A stretch of DNA of 64,000 nt from contig OY783223.1 in the NCBI GenBank assembly GCA_963678705.1, positions 4,092,001-4,156,000 on the forward strand, written 5' to 3'. A model generated the notes under the pieces. It did not search any database and had not been told where the DNA came from. It was given only the letters and a program-made list of their open reading frames with translations. The stretch comes from Panorpa germanica (lineage: Eukaryota > Arthropoda > Insecta > Mecoptera > Panorpidae). Both the position numbers and the translations under genes were made by a program. The number at the start of each line of letters is the position of its first letter. Within the stretch, counting starts at the first letter, position 1. Below, in pieces: positions 43,122 through 54,152 of this stretch.

Positions 43122-44172
43122 AGTGGCGGATTTAACGGAATCTGCACATACCACATGCCCCGTCAAATCTCTGCTGATTTAAGATTTTTGTCTAATGTTC
43201 GATTATATATACACATAATCAATATAACTCAGTGATCGAATCCGAAAACACAGCAGTCCGTGTCAAGCTCATGCTCTCGTCCACATTCTTTTGACAATTT
43301 TTCTGAGTAAAAGTTTTAATGATGGAAGGTTTTAAACTTTAATATATTTTCAATAGCTATGAATAGTTATTTCCGATGTTCCGCTGTATTTGATCTTTAT
43401 ATGTATATATACTCAAGAAACACAACATCAATTTAAACAATAAATTTAAAACATTTTCTTCCCATAACCAATCTGTTAACAATATAATAAAGCCATTAAC
43501 AATTAAGCATATTATTCTTCAATGCTCCAAGTACTTATCACACAGACAAAACTGTAATATGCCTGAAGACTATAAACAGATATTTGAAAGCAGGAAATGT
43601 GTAAAAAGCTTTATCAATGAATACTCGTATTTAATAATAATGTATTACAAATATATATATTGTTTTTAGTGCTAATAACTATCACAAGCTGATGCACTCA
43701 AATAAATATTTAAAAGAAAACATCTTATGCCGTTTTTACACAAGAGGGACAGTTCAATAAAACACGAACCAATGTTTACACCAAAGAGACAGTTCTGAAA
43801 ACATTTTTGTCTTTAAAAACTGTTTTAGTAAACAAAACACATTCCCATCTTAAGTCCGTAAGATCAAAAGAAAACACGTTTATTATTATTTTTTAGTCTG
43901 CTTGGTTTTGTTTTTTGTGAACATTTGCGCTTGTCACTTGTTTTTTATCATGTTTATAATTTTTATGGGACACACAGAAAAAATAAAACAAATCGTGTTC
44001 TTATTTAGTTTTTTGAAAACAAAATGGTTTAATTTGTAGTCTATTTTATATATATAGAGTGCTTTGCTTAAAATATTGATTGTGCTGAGACAGTGATTAA
44101 TAAGTTTACAAAACGAAAAACATTTTTTTCTGCGCTTGGGGCCTCAACCGACCTAAATCCACCCCTAGCAGT
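43122..44172. mobile_element. hAT-like element with nested LINE A
   Basis: The left end CAGTGGCGGATTTAACGGAA and the right end, read inward, TAGGGGTGGATTTAGGTCGG are inverted repeats of hAT style. The 8 bases outside (ACTGTAAC and GCAGTAGC) agree at 5 of 8 positions, compatible with an old 8-bp duplication but not proof. A LINE A tail (43480-43722) interrupts the interior. No transposase remnant was recognised. Confidence 0.5.
43480..43722 (+). mobile_element. LINE A 3' end, nested
   Basis: AATTAAGCATATTATTCTTC, AATGCTCCAAGTACTTATCA, CAGATATTTGAAAGCAGG, then a shortened untranslated region and CTAATAACTATCACAAGCTG, ATGCACTCAAATAAATATTT. It matches 40680-40938 with an internal deletion of the AATCTCTTTATTTTAAGTAC part. 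Confidence 0.83.
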
Positions 44173-44801
44173 AGCTGTTTAAAAGAGTACATGAAACTAA
44201 TTACAAAAATTCAAAAATAAAAACAAAATATAACGTAATCCCAGTCTGTCGTAACAGACTACAAACATTTCCAAGAAAAACTGACAGTCATTCTCGCGTG
44301 AGTTTCATTTCAAATCTTTATGTTTTACAATTTTAAAGCAACAACAATTTTCTCATCAAATTTCACCCTTTATTAAAGAGGTTTTCATCCACCTGCATCC
44401 TTCTCCGAGAATTTACAATACGTATATTATTTTAAGTGTTTTCTTGGCGTGTTAATACCGTAATTTAAATTACTATACGTTTTACAGCAGCTATTATTTC
44501 GCCTTTTGCATTTCAATTTAGAAGTCGTAAATTCTTGAATTCTGAATATGTATGACTGTATGACGTCACAGTTCCGAAGTGCATGCATTTAATGTTATTA
44601 TCTATTTAATATTACTGGTAATAACGTTGGTTTATTATTACAAGTATTTTAACCTGATGTTTTTAAATGAAGTTGGTATAAATTACCTAGTTCAAGGCTC
44701 CGTCATACATTCTATTATATTTATTAGATTTTTTTTACTACTCTTTATATATTGAACCCATTAGCCAAATTATCCTTTGAAAGGAAACTTCGGGAAAACT
44801 G
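44173..44801. other. Unrecognised AT-rich DNA
   Basis: Nothing recognised. Confidence 0.4.
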
Positions 44802-45112
44802 TTTTTTTTTTATTTTAATTTAAGGCGATTTCAACGACAATGTCATGTTCGCCTGAAGTTATTTTATTTTAGTTAAATTTGATTTATTAAGTTTATATCA
44901 GTTAGGAATTCGAGTACTTTTTGAATTTCTTCTGGATTGTCTGAAAGCGTGTCCTTTAGTTCACCACTGATGTTGTGTTTTGTGCGTTGAGTTTGATATT
45001 GTGGGCAGGTTACTAGTAGATGATGGACTGTTATTTGCGTCTGCACTGCGAAGCTGTTGTTTTACTCATTAAATGTTGATGCGTCAACCTCGTATGTCCT
45101 GTTCTTAGTTGA
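44802..45112 (-). mobile_element. LINE D 3' end with ORF C-terminus
   Basis: On the minus strand: RTGHTRLTHQHLMSK, a frameshift, then VQTQITVHHLLVTCPQYQTQ, RTKHNISGELKDTLSDNPEE and IQKVLEFLTDINLINQI stop. The H..L..CP.Y knuckle and the ...EFL.DI.L..I ending are typical of an I-group LINE distinct from A, B and C. The 3' untranslated region folds: AGGCGA (44854 side) pairs with TCGCCT, around CATTGTCG/CGACAATG-like inner arms. A T-run on the plus strand at 44802 marks the A tail. Confidence 0.8.
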
Positions 45113-45150
45113 GAAATAAGAGATATAATTTAGAAATTTTTGGCCTTTTT

Positions 45151-45356
45151 TTGGTTTCTTTCAAATATCAGGACATTGGTTGGTTTTATTATGGTAGTTA
45201 TTATCAATCTTAAAGAAGACAAAATTTCGAACAAGTTTCTCCTTCACAATTTTTCTCTAAACTCAATAACAAGCGCGCAGTAGCTCCTGGAAAATTGGAC
45301 ATTTTTTCAAAATGGCAAAAAATTATTAAATTCAGTTTTCTAAAACCATTACTCAT
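45151..45356 (+). repeat. Dispersed repeat family G, copy 2
   Basis: See the copy at 36776; it retains TTTGGTTTCTTTCAAATATC and CTAAAACCATTACTCATATA. It begins almost directly beyond the 5' truncation point of LINE D. Confidence 0.55.
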
Positions 45357-45717
45357 ATACAGTGTGTTTGGTATTCAAGTAATAATATTATAAGCTCGTA
45401 ACTTATGCCTAATTACATTGACAAAACACTCCAAATAGGGTCCCATAACGTAGCGCCTCCGAATGGCAGTTATTTTAATTTTTCTTGTTGCGTTTGCACA
45501 AAAATCAGGGCGTAACAGTCACGCACCAAAAATCTTTTTAAATAGCTATTCTAATACTTTAACTAAAACTTTTTTTCTTTTATCGCTCAATTATAAAATT
45601 CGGCATAAAAATTATAAAAAATGGAAATAAATGTGCTCTGTGTTACTTTTACAATAATTATAAAATACTAGCTAAATTGGGCCGCGCTTAGTTGTGGGAA
45701 ACACTACAAAAACACAG

Positions 45718-45828
45718 ACGACGATCAACTGGAAAGAAATGAATTCGATTTTCGAAAACACGTTGTGTCAAAATTGGAAGTCAATCGACCGACTACTTTT
45801 CGAATTTTGCGAGCACAAACATACACGC
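45718..45828 (+). repeat. Dispersed repeat, copy 2 (match to 8625-8745)
   Basis: GACGATCAACTGGAAAGAAA, TGAATTCGATTTTCG, CGTTGTGTCAAAATTGG, GTCAATCGACCGACTACTTT. About a dozen bases present in copy 1 (the GCGTATTCCATAGCA part) are deleted. Confidence 0.75.
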
Positions 45829-45859
45829 TGAATTTTTATATGTAAAAATAATAAATATT

Positions 45860-47265
45860 CTTGATATTTCATGTTTTATTCAACCAATAAGTCAATTCTT
45901 ATTGATACAACCTATCTGTATGTATATATATACGAATATATGTATATAAGCACGAATGTACGTATTTTAAAGATAAAAGCAAACAATTTTTCGCCGCCGG
46001 CCCGTATAAATAATGGTTGTTACTCACCATTCCATTGAATATACTGTAACATCATTAGGTTTTCATTTTTCCTTTTTTCATAAAAAAAAGTAATTTCATG
46101 TAATTAATTTCTGCTCCAGAATGGCTTTATTTAAATTACAGACATTTAAATTAAACGCCTGACTAAGCCTTAAAGACTTCTATTCTCACAAGCTTTTAAT
46201 TGTGGTTGAGTCAATATACGAGTATACATATACATACATATTGATAGATGATTAATATAAAGCTATAAATAAAAATATTTTCTGTATAAAATATTATCTC
46301 ATCTGAACTGAACATAGTTTGTCGATTGTCGTTAACTTCACGATCTTCGTTACGATGACGACTTGAAGTAAGTTACTTTATTAACATAATACTTAAATGA
46401 ATAGAGTAGGAAATTATAATAAGAGCTTTTGTGAACTAAATAATCAAAATTTATAAGTCCATAATTAAGCTTCCAGTAACACACTTTTCATTTCCGTTTT
46501 CCTGCTTCCGGTTTATAACATATAAACATCAGTCTTTTACCTATTTTTGACCTTATTATAGTCTATCATGTTACTAACATATTTTAAAACAAAATACACA
46601 CAAATTAGTGCTGAGAAAATAACATCGATATATCAAATTTAATTATCGATTCTTTATCTGTTTTAATTTTTTCGTAATTTTATTTGTTGGCGTGTAGAAG
46701 CAAAGTGATAGAAATGACAAATTCTGAATATTTGGGATAACCAGCGCAAACGATAGAAGATGTACTAAACTATTTAGTGACACAGAGATATAAGCAAGAA
46801 CTTGGACAGATTTTACTATATAGCGTAAATTCTAAAACCTCGTTTTCTGAAGAATTTTACTTTTGTCACTGACATCCCTTTGCATCTAGACGTTTCAATT
46901 GTGCATTAATTTCCGGCCATGTACACAAAATGATAACATTTAATCGCACAAAGTTACGTAAGTTTAATGTTTATTTGATATACGTAATTTGATTACGTAA
47001 AAACTGTTATCTATTACGTTCCATGACCATGACTTAATTGCTATTGCTACCATTTCTCGAATTATTAAAATATTGTTACGGATTAAACGATATTAAATCA
47101 TTTTAGAATTATAAAATAGAACTATTTAAGCAATATTTAGTTAGACTCTTTTAGATTAATAATATAAAATGTTTTATGTATTTAAGGTAATATCTTAGTT
47201 TCGTGCTTAGCGAGATATTACTACATATATTACATAAAGTAATATATTTGTACAAGAATTTAACT
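45860..47265. other. Unrecognised AT-rich DNA
   Basis: A few short CpG-containing patches (CGCCGCCGGCCCG at 45992; TTCACGATCTTCGTTACGAT near 46335). No gene, repeat end or RNA gene recognised. Confidence 0.35.
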
Positions 47266-47269
47266 GTAT

Positions 47270-47490
47270 TTGTTGGATAGAGGGTTTATGGCTGTAATAG
47301 AGTGATAGAGGTAAAAGGCAGGAAAGTGAAATTAAAGTCTGAAACGAAGAAAGAATAGTGCAAAGATAATAGAGGGTTGGTCGAGAGGAGACAAGTAATC
47401 CAAGAGGTGAGAGACGGAGGTACAGGCAAAAAGGAAGGAGAAGCAGGTGAGAAGGAAGGAGGTGAAGAGAAGAAGAAGCAAAAAACATTT
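47270..47490 (+). mobile_element. R1/Jockey-like LINE 3' region
   Basis: GTTGGATAGAGGGTTTATGG, CTGTAATAGAGTGATAGAGG, GGTGAGAGACGGAGG, GAAGAAGAAGC match 21362-21545 almost base for base. The hairpin and tail are missing because the copy stops near 47490, close to the mariner remnant. Confidence 0.8.
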
Positions 47491-47609
47491 TGTAGGTGAT
47501 TATTTATTAATGATCCACCGTTTCCACCAACAATTGCCTAAATTTTCTTCTAAACCCCTAATTGAAATATTTGTTATTTTTGTATATGGATATTCGATTT
47601 ATTTTTCCA

Positions 47610-48168
47610 TTTTCAGTGCTAGTTTCTCTTTGTCCCTTTTAGTTCAATGCACTTCCATTGCCTCCGATACATATTCCAACTTAGAAATAGTCAAACTCTT
47701 AAAATTGATTTCAGTTTCGGCAATGTTGTCGTCGTTCGATGCAAATCACCTCACCTTGTTATTTTGTCATGCTTTTATCATGAGTTAAATAGTAGTGGGT
47801 TAAATTTAAAGAGTACGATGGATGCGGCAGAAATTCCACGTAATTCGATGTGGCAAGTTGAAACAAGTGTCAAGTGAAACGTCATAGTGAAACAATAGTT
47901 CTTCTGCACCTAGTGGAGCCATTTCTCTTTAATGTGTCATCAAATGTGCTAATAATTGGACATAATACTGACCTCTGATCGTTCTTCCTTTTCCAAATAG
48001 TAGATGAAGATTACACCTTTTGAATCCCAGAAAACGTTAGCCTTGACCTTCTGACCATTGGAATAGTCTTCTCTTTGTTTGGTACATATTCGTCAAGTGA
48101 AATCCACTGCTTTGAGTCTTCTTTCACTTCTGGTGTGTAGTAATAGATTCATGTTTTATCAACAGGGG
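47610..48168 (-). pseudogene. Mariner transposase remnant (C-terminal two thirds)
   Basis: Minus-strand pieces in order: VDKT-stop-IYYYTPEVKEDSKQW, YVPNKEKTIP, then (frame shifted) GQKVKANVFWDSKGVIFIYY, LEKEERS, EELLFHYDVSL, YVEFLPHPSYSLNL and WKCIELKG. These follow the mariner DDD catalytic core ('VDETW..HYTPE', 'VFWD..GIIFIDYLEKG', 'LFHHDNA', 'LPHPPYSPDLAPSDY', 'KCIELKG', recalled from the family). The first two catalytic Asp are present (VD, HYD); in the third region SPDLAPSDY has become SLNLTHYYL, so the last Asp is lost. Several stops and frameshifts are present. The N-terminus and both terminal repeats were not found. The plus frames across it are shadows. Confidence 0.88.
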
Positions 48169-48183
48169 CCGAATTCCGATTTC

Positions 48184-48336
48184 GAAGATTTGATTTATAT
48201 GAGTGAAACATTTTACGAATCACTCTTAAAGGAGTATTTCTGTACTATTCCTAAATTTTATTATTAATTATTAGTAATTAGTAATACTGTTTTAAATGTG
48301 ATTCATAAAATGTTTCACTCATATAAATCAGATTTG
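48184..48336. repeat. Imperfect palindrome, ~38-base arms
   Basis: GATTTATATGAGTGAAACAT, TTTACGAATCACT on the left arm recurs inverted (GTGATTCATAAAATGTTTCA, CTCATATAAATCAGATTT) about 75 bases later. Both arms read LIYMSETFYES in one frame on their own strand, so an inverted duplication of a piece that was once coding is possible. No family was recognised. Confidence 0.7.
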
Positions 48337-49125
48337 TTCGATCACGATTATTGTTCGCAATACTCAGGAATATTCGCTCCAGGTACGACACGGCGCAGAA
48401 ATATCTTCGGAGTGCGTTTAAAACATGTCGAAACACTGCTTCGAAATGATCAAACACGTAATTCATGTTGCAATAGATATTTTTCAATCACCTTCGCATT
48501 TCTTTACCTTTCAGACTGAATTTATCAATTTAATGAGATTATTTCAGATGTAAATACATCGATATATAAATCGATATTCAACACTCATTCTATGATCAAC
48601 TCTAAATAGCAGGTTTATATTTTCGACTGAACGTACGTTTATTCTTATTTCATACAACTAAACATAATCGATTTTGGTACAGTCCAAGCCAACAATTACC
48701 ACTGACACAATTATTATAACAATAAATGATGTTCGCAAGAGCAAAAGCATACAGATGAAGTTTTCGGGTTGCTATGGTCCCCATCCCTCCAGTTAACCCT
48801 CATACCTCATCCTAACCCCCCACCACCCTTTGCATTGAGTGATGCACAGACACGGTGTATGTAATTAAGAAGATTCGTTGGATTAAAATTTTATGTTGAA
48901 TATCAATATTTTTAATTAAATTTAGTTTGGTAATGTATTTTAATTAATTTATTAGTTTGAACAGGTTTTCTATATGAGAGCTGAATTGTTTGGGGATAGA
49001 TTAATATATTCGTCTTTTAAGAGATGTACTTGAGATAAATTTACATATGTTAGAAAGAGAAAGAGTATGTAAAATACTAGTGGTGTATGCGAGAATAATA
49101 GTTCTCTTTCTATCAACCTGTAAGG
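48337..49125. other. Unrecognised AT-rich DNA
   Basis: The C-rich patch CCCATCCCTCCAGTTAACCC...CCCCCCACCACCC (48780-48830) stands out in composition. No gene recognised. Confidence 0.4.
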
Positions 49126-49129
49126 TCTG

Positions 49130-49445
49130 GTTACACGGAGCGAGCTACTGACCTAACAGTAGACAGTTACTGCCTCTGTATACTCGCATGTCAGTAGCTC
49201 GACTCGCCTCGCCGGAGAGTAGCTTTTACTCTAGAGCATTGTAGATCACTTAAAATATAATCGACAACCATCGTTAACAGTCGTGAACGTCGGCGAAGAT
49301 TCTTCAAACAGGATAAATATTGAAAACACTTTGCATAAAGTTGCGGAAGCAGCGAGTGACAAGTTAAAACTAACAATGTTGTAGTAGCTTGAATGCCAGC
49401 TACTGACTGACTCGCATATGACAGTAACTCGCATAATACCAACTT
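49130..49445. repeat. Block of AGCTACTGAC / CTCGCAT motifs, internal inverted repeats
   Basis: GCGAGCTACTGACC (49139) pairs with TGTCAGTAGCTCG (49189). The same words return at 49398-49435 (CAGCTACTGACTGACTCGCA, TATGACAGTAACTCGCA). The block is GC-richer than its flanks. Possibly a SINE or foldback element starting at GGTCTGGTTACACGG; boundaries unproven. The two minus frames are not called. Confidence 0.5.
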
Positions 49446-49496
49446 ACTCATAAAAATAAAAATGTATTTTTGATGCAATAAAAAGACAAATTGGTA

Positions 49497-49562
49497 CCCA
49501 AGTATAAAATTGTCTTGCAGTGCAAGTTTTGCGTACTACAAGCTTACTCAAGCGTTTTTGGG
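49497..49562. mobile_element. Small CCCAAGTA-ended MITE, copy 2 (66 bp)
   Basis: TA then CCCAAGTATAAAATTGTC, TTGCAGTGCAAGTTTTGCG and a right end TTTTTGGG then TA: short inverted ends inside a TA duplication. Deleted version of the 39353 copy. Confidence 0.65.
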
Positions 49563-49744
49563 TATATTATACAAATAGCTAGATATTTTTGTTTATTTAT
49601 AAAAGAATATAAAAATTATTTTCCGCCTATTTATAGTCTATTATATATATTATTTATTATTTTCTGGGGATATTACAACTGCATTCTGGTCAGGTCAGTT
49701 AACGGTATATACGAGTATTAGTTATAGCTAATATCAATGTGTGT

Positions 49745-49925
49745 AACAGCTGACAGAACTCAATGTGCATAATATTAAGTTATTATAAAATTAGATAAAA
49801 AGGAATTGACAGGAAAGATAATATGATTTAAATTAAACAGTGTAATTATTTGATTTCAGTCTTTGATTTCAGAGCAACACATAAGTTTGTTTAAAAATTT
49901 GTAATTCCTAATAAAATCTCTTATA
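49745..49925 (-). repeat. Dispersed repeat family E, copy 3
   Basis: Read on the minus strand it matches 20965-21160 (AAACTTATGTGTTGCTCTGA, AAATCAAAGACTGAAATC, ATTACACTGTTTAATTTAAA, TGTCAATTCCTTTTTATCTA, TTGAGTTCTGTCAGC). It lacks about 60 bases present there. Confidence 0.72.
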
Positions 49926-50830
49926 AATATATATACTGTTGAATAGTATTTCTATATTCGTTCAAAAGGTTTTGTTTAGCTAGCTATAAGATTACTACAT
50001 ATACACAAGCAGTTGATCGAAATTAAACCAAAATAATTCTTTAAAATCTACCCATTTCCATAATCCATTTGACGAATTAGCACTAATATGCCACGCGGTG
50101 GCAGTGGTATTAAAAGGGTTAGACAGGTATTATAATAACGTGTGAATATTAATGTCTGTCGTTCCAAATACGCCGTTAGAGGCGCTGCTGTTAGAAATAT
50201 GACATTTATTAGAAAACACAACACCCAGTATAGCACTATAGCACGGTACATTACCAAAAACAATAGGTGAAACCCTCGTTAATGGAATTATCTGGCGATG
50301 AGTCTAATAAATGGGGAATCCCCTTTTACTAATGGTATGCTTCACTGAACTATAATGGCATAATGTGATATAAAGTTTCGAGTAATTGTGTTTATGTGCC
50401 AAAATGTAGATATGAGGAGATTGAGATTGAGGTGTTTGTTATCAAGTATTGAAATTAAATTCGGGTCACATTCAAAATCTGTGTAAGTGTCTCTTTAAAC
50501 TATTAGCGTTTTACATTTTTTTAAAAAAAGTTTTGCACTTTTTTTTGGAGTTCTTCTTCTTAAATAAATGTTGCTCTTTTCTCGGCATTTAATTGTGGTT
50601 TTGATGCAAGTAGCAACTAAATTTTAATGCAAATCGGTCTAGTGGTCTTTTTTTATACTTAAAATTTAATTGGGATGGGAGTATATACTGTGAGATATAT
50701 ACAGTAAAAATTACTATGTTAACATAGAAACTCGGTGCTGTAATGATTTTATGTCTAAAATTCATATGTAAAATATAATAATTTCTATGACTTTTTTATG
50801 AATTTCTTATTGATTATATTAAATATTAAA
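49926..50830. other. Unrecognised DNA
   Basis: A local inverted pair CCACGCGGTGG (50091) and GAGGCGCTGCTG (50181) in GC-richer sequence. No gene recognised. Confidence 0.35.
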
Positions 50831-50841
50831 TAATACTGAAT

Positions 50842-51380
50842 TGATTATATTAAAAATTTCTACGAAATTTAAATTAAATTAAAAAAATTCTATGAAATTT
50901 TTAATATAATCAAAAAATTAAACTTCAGTTTAAGAAACACAGATTTCATTAACAAAAGTCAGTTAAAAGGAAGAGATTATTATATGTTACATCCAAATTT
51001 AAGTAAGAAGAGATGGTTTAGAAATGACTCCCGCAAAATTATATCAACTATAATCAGAATCAAAAGTAATCATTGCAAAACTTCAGCTCACCTGTACAAA
51101 ATTAATATTAAATCCGACGATAGATGTCAATGTGGTGAAGAAGGAACTTTTAGATATAATATATTTGAATGCATAAATTATAGTTTAGAAAGATCAAAAT
51201 TCAATAGTGAAATATTAGATGTGATTAAAACTTTTACTGTTAATACTAAATTTTTGTTAAGTGATTCAAAATTAATTTGTGAATTATTGAAATATTTATA
51301 AATTTGTAAAATTGAATTATAAATTATAAAAGATGTATAAAAAATGACGAAAAAAAGTCAAGGCAAATAAGTAAATAAAT
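50842..51380 (+). mobile_element. LINE B, 3' end with inverted 5' border
   Basis: Coding remnant from about 50892: FNIIKKLNFSLRNTDFINKS, QLKGRDYYMLHPNLSKKRWF, CQCGEEGTFRYNIFEC (the knuckle His and Gly of HIIFEC are altered to YN), then a longer C-terminus ending ICELLKYL stop at 51301. The untranslated region ends GGCAAATAAGTAAATAAAT and an A run. At the 5' border, TTGATTATATTAAAAATTTC (50841) is the inverse of GAAATTTTTAATATAATCAA (50895), a short inversion as produced by twin priming. Confidence 0.83.
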
Positions 51381-51535
51381 AAAAAAAAAAAATTATTTTA
51401 AGTACCCATAGTGGTGTTTATAAGTTGTAAATTATATATTGTAAATGTTTATAAATGTATAAATTGTTTTAAGTGCTAATAACTTTTAAAAGTTGCACTT
51501 AATATGCACTCAAATAAATATTAAAAAAATAATAC
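51381..51535 (+). mobile_element. LINE A 3' tail directly behind LINE B
   Basis: ATTATTTTAAGTACCCATAG, TATAAGTTGTAAATTATA, AGTGCTAATAACTTTTAAAA, ATGCACTCAAATAAATATT. It contains a small duplication of the GTTGCACTTAATATGCAC type near its end. Confidence 0.85.
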
Positions 51536-51539
51536 GGTG

Positions 51540-52845
51540 CTGCAGTCCTTTTCAACATTGAACATATTTTAAAGAGATACAAATATTATCTCCTTTATTT
51601 TCTCGGCCACTGCGCTGTTAATATACCTTTTTAATTCGGGCGTTTTTCTAGTAGTTTAGCGCCATCTTGAACAAAGAACCTTTTCATTAGGTAGTATATC
51701 TATTGACAAGTTTCTCCGGGTTTTCTAACAATAGAGAAAAAGACAATATTGACAACTTTTAGAGCTTTATTTTATGAGCCGTTCTATGCGATGAAAGATT
51801 CATATTTGTGTCGATAAAAAACAAAGAAAAAAAGTAAACTCTCATAAAAAGAAAAACCATGTTCATAAATATGTTGGATTATGAGAAAAATATGTCGCTA
51901 AGGCGAGAAAATGTTGTTATGAATATAATGTTATATCAATCGTGGAAAGACTTGTTAAAAAACTATAAAAAGATAATAAATAATGAAAATGTTAAGACGA
52001 TAAAAGTTTTTAGTGTTATAATACTTTTATATAATCAAATTCGTTGTAAGAAACTATCCATTCGCAGAGTAACATATAGCGTTGTTATATTTAGCGTTAA
52101 GAAATCGAAATTAGGCGACTACATTACTTATTATATGCTTTATAAGTTGGGCGTAACATGAAATAACGTTATATGAATGTTTTAAATATACACATAGGCG
52201 TATATAGTTCAAATTAAGAGTTCGGAGGTGACTCATAAGATATAATTCATTATTGTAGATTCCCAACAAACATTTTGGAGAGACTGCGCCATCATATTGA
52301 AGATGCGTATGATTTTTTTGTCATGAAAGAGTTCAGTTTGTCACAGTCGTTCATTTGAAATGTCTATTTTATCTTCTACAAATAGCGTAACCACTCCACC
52401 TGTCGAAATACAAATGAAGATAAAGTTGATGCGAACTATAATTGAAGTGCAATAGTGATAGAAACGTCACAAAACAGGACACTTCACTAAATTGTTTACT
52501 GAGTTTATACGGCCCTTATAACTATGTATGTATGTATATACTACACAAAAGATTTCGGGCTATATCTGACTGCATTTTACATGGATAGGAGGAAACACCT
52601 TTGATAATAATTAATATGATAAAAATACGATAAAGTATGATTTAGTTTAATTTTTATTTTTTGATTGCAATGCATATGTTTCAGTTTTAGTTTTATAAGT
52701 ATGCATATTTCAAACTTTCCACAATTTAAAACATAATACTTGATAGTACAGTTTTCTTTTTTTATAAAAGAGTATCCGGCTTGAGAAAAATAAATATATA
52801 AAAATAATTAAATTAAATTTAATAGTTTATCTATATAAATAAATA
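51540..52845. other. Unrecognised AT-rich DNA
   Basis: The 100-codon frame at 51859-52161 (MFINMLDYEKNMSLRRENVV...) shows no recognisable domain and has no clear splice or promoter context; it is listed only as a long frame in AT-rich DNA. TATATAGTTCAAATTAAGAG near 52203 belongs to the low-copy repeat also seen at 37792. Confidence 0.35.
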
Positions 52846-53150
52846 TTAAATGCTGTTCGTTGGTAAGCGCATCACTTGAGAACGGTTGGACCGATTTGGC
52901 TCATTTTTATTTTAAATGTTCGTATAATAGTCTGAATAAAGTTTTCAAGAAAATAAAAATGGGAAAATTTACTCAACAAATTGAAAATTTCTGGATAAAC
53001 AGAAATTGCTTTTTTCTATGTAATTTACTGCTATTAAAACGTCTGTTGGTTCAGTTAGTTTTATATAATTTGATAAGCTTATTTATCATGTGCTACATTG
53101 CGCCACCTCTGATGAAAATGCGTAAATTTTTCTATGAAGCTTAAAGCTCG
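52846..53150 (+). repeat. Probable dispersed insect repeat
   Basis: TTAAATGCTGTTCGTTGGTA, AGCGCATCACTTGAGAACGG, TTGGACCGATTTGGCTCATT is, as far as I recall, a phrase common in non-autonomous repeats of many insect genomes. No second copy is in this window, so the boundaries are unknown. The 94-codon frame inside it is considered spurious. Confidence 0.5.
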
Positions 53151-53223
53151 TGGTTTGAATCTTAGGTAAACTAATAAAATTACTGAGTTACTTTCATTTG
53201 AAAATAAGAGATGACCACACTAA

Positions 53224-53226
<3 letters not shown>

Positions 53227-53283
<57 letters not shown>
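53227..53283. repeat. (TA)n microsatellite
   Basis: Uninterrupted TA dinucleotides. Confidence 0.97.
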
Positions 53284-53286
<3 letters not shown>

Positions 53287-53289
53287 AAT

Positions 53290-54140
53290 AAATAATAGGA
53301 TTTCAATCAATACCAGACAGAAACAATAAATAATTCGTTATAGTTAATAATATAGAAATTAGTATACTTTTAAACATTCTGTTATTAAAGAAATGTCCGT
53401 GATGTTCATCTTAAAACGGAGCCAGGTCTAGAACAATGAAATATGCATAAGTTACTTTCACAATAGTTTTAATATTCAGTGAAAGTTTTGCGCTGGAATA
53501 AATTAAAAGTACAAAACTGCTACGTTCCTCCCGTTTCCTTTCACCCCGCATATTCAGTCTATATTGTCTAGCAGTGATTCCTAAACTATGATGGAAATGA
53601 AACTAAGTGGCCTTTGTGACTTCGGACGATTTTTCAAAGGCCTATATTTTCCAAACTAAGCTATGTAAGTTTACTTAAAGCTATCAGAAGACCTTAAATA
53701 AAGAGCAACATGGATCCCATACCTTGAAACTCGTATAAGTAGCCTAATTTGTAAATTATAGGGCTTTGAAAAATCGTCAGAAATTAGCAGACGTCAGATA
53801 AGCAGTTACAAAATAGGCCCCTAAATATAATAAGACCGGCTAGATAGGACGAGGTCCACACCAATCTTTATTCCACTATTTTTCAGCCTTATACTTCTCT
53901 GTGTTGTATCACATTTGATAATTGTAATACGCGCCTTGCAATGAGGAACGTTGTAGATGATAAAAAAGACGCTCTTAAAACTAGTCACTATTTTAAGTCT
54001 ATTAGTATCCCTAAACTATTTGTTAAAAAAAACTGAAACACGAAAAAATGTGCATAACCTAATGTAATATTATTTCTACTTTAAAATATGAAGAAAACTT
54101 AAGCAATTTAAATTTTCTTTCTATTACCGATAGAAGAAAG
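53290..54140. other. Unrecognised DNA
   Basis: TAGCAGTGATTCCTAAACTA (53570) is reminiscent of a hAT terminal repeat, but no opposite end was found. Nothing else was recognised. Confidence 0.35.
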
Positions 54141-54152
54141 ACTGAGAACCAC

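Noticed and set aside
47447-47877. Two overlapping plus-strand frames of 113 and 76 codons
   Set aside because: They are antisense to the decayed mariner transposase and lack any motif.
51859-52161. 100-codon plus frame
   Set aside because: K/N/I/Y-rich in AT-rich DNA, with no domain and no relatives seen here.
53570-53590. hAT-like start CAGTGATTCCTAAACT
   Set aside because: No inverted partner or 8-bp duplication could be found.
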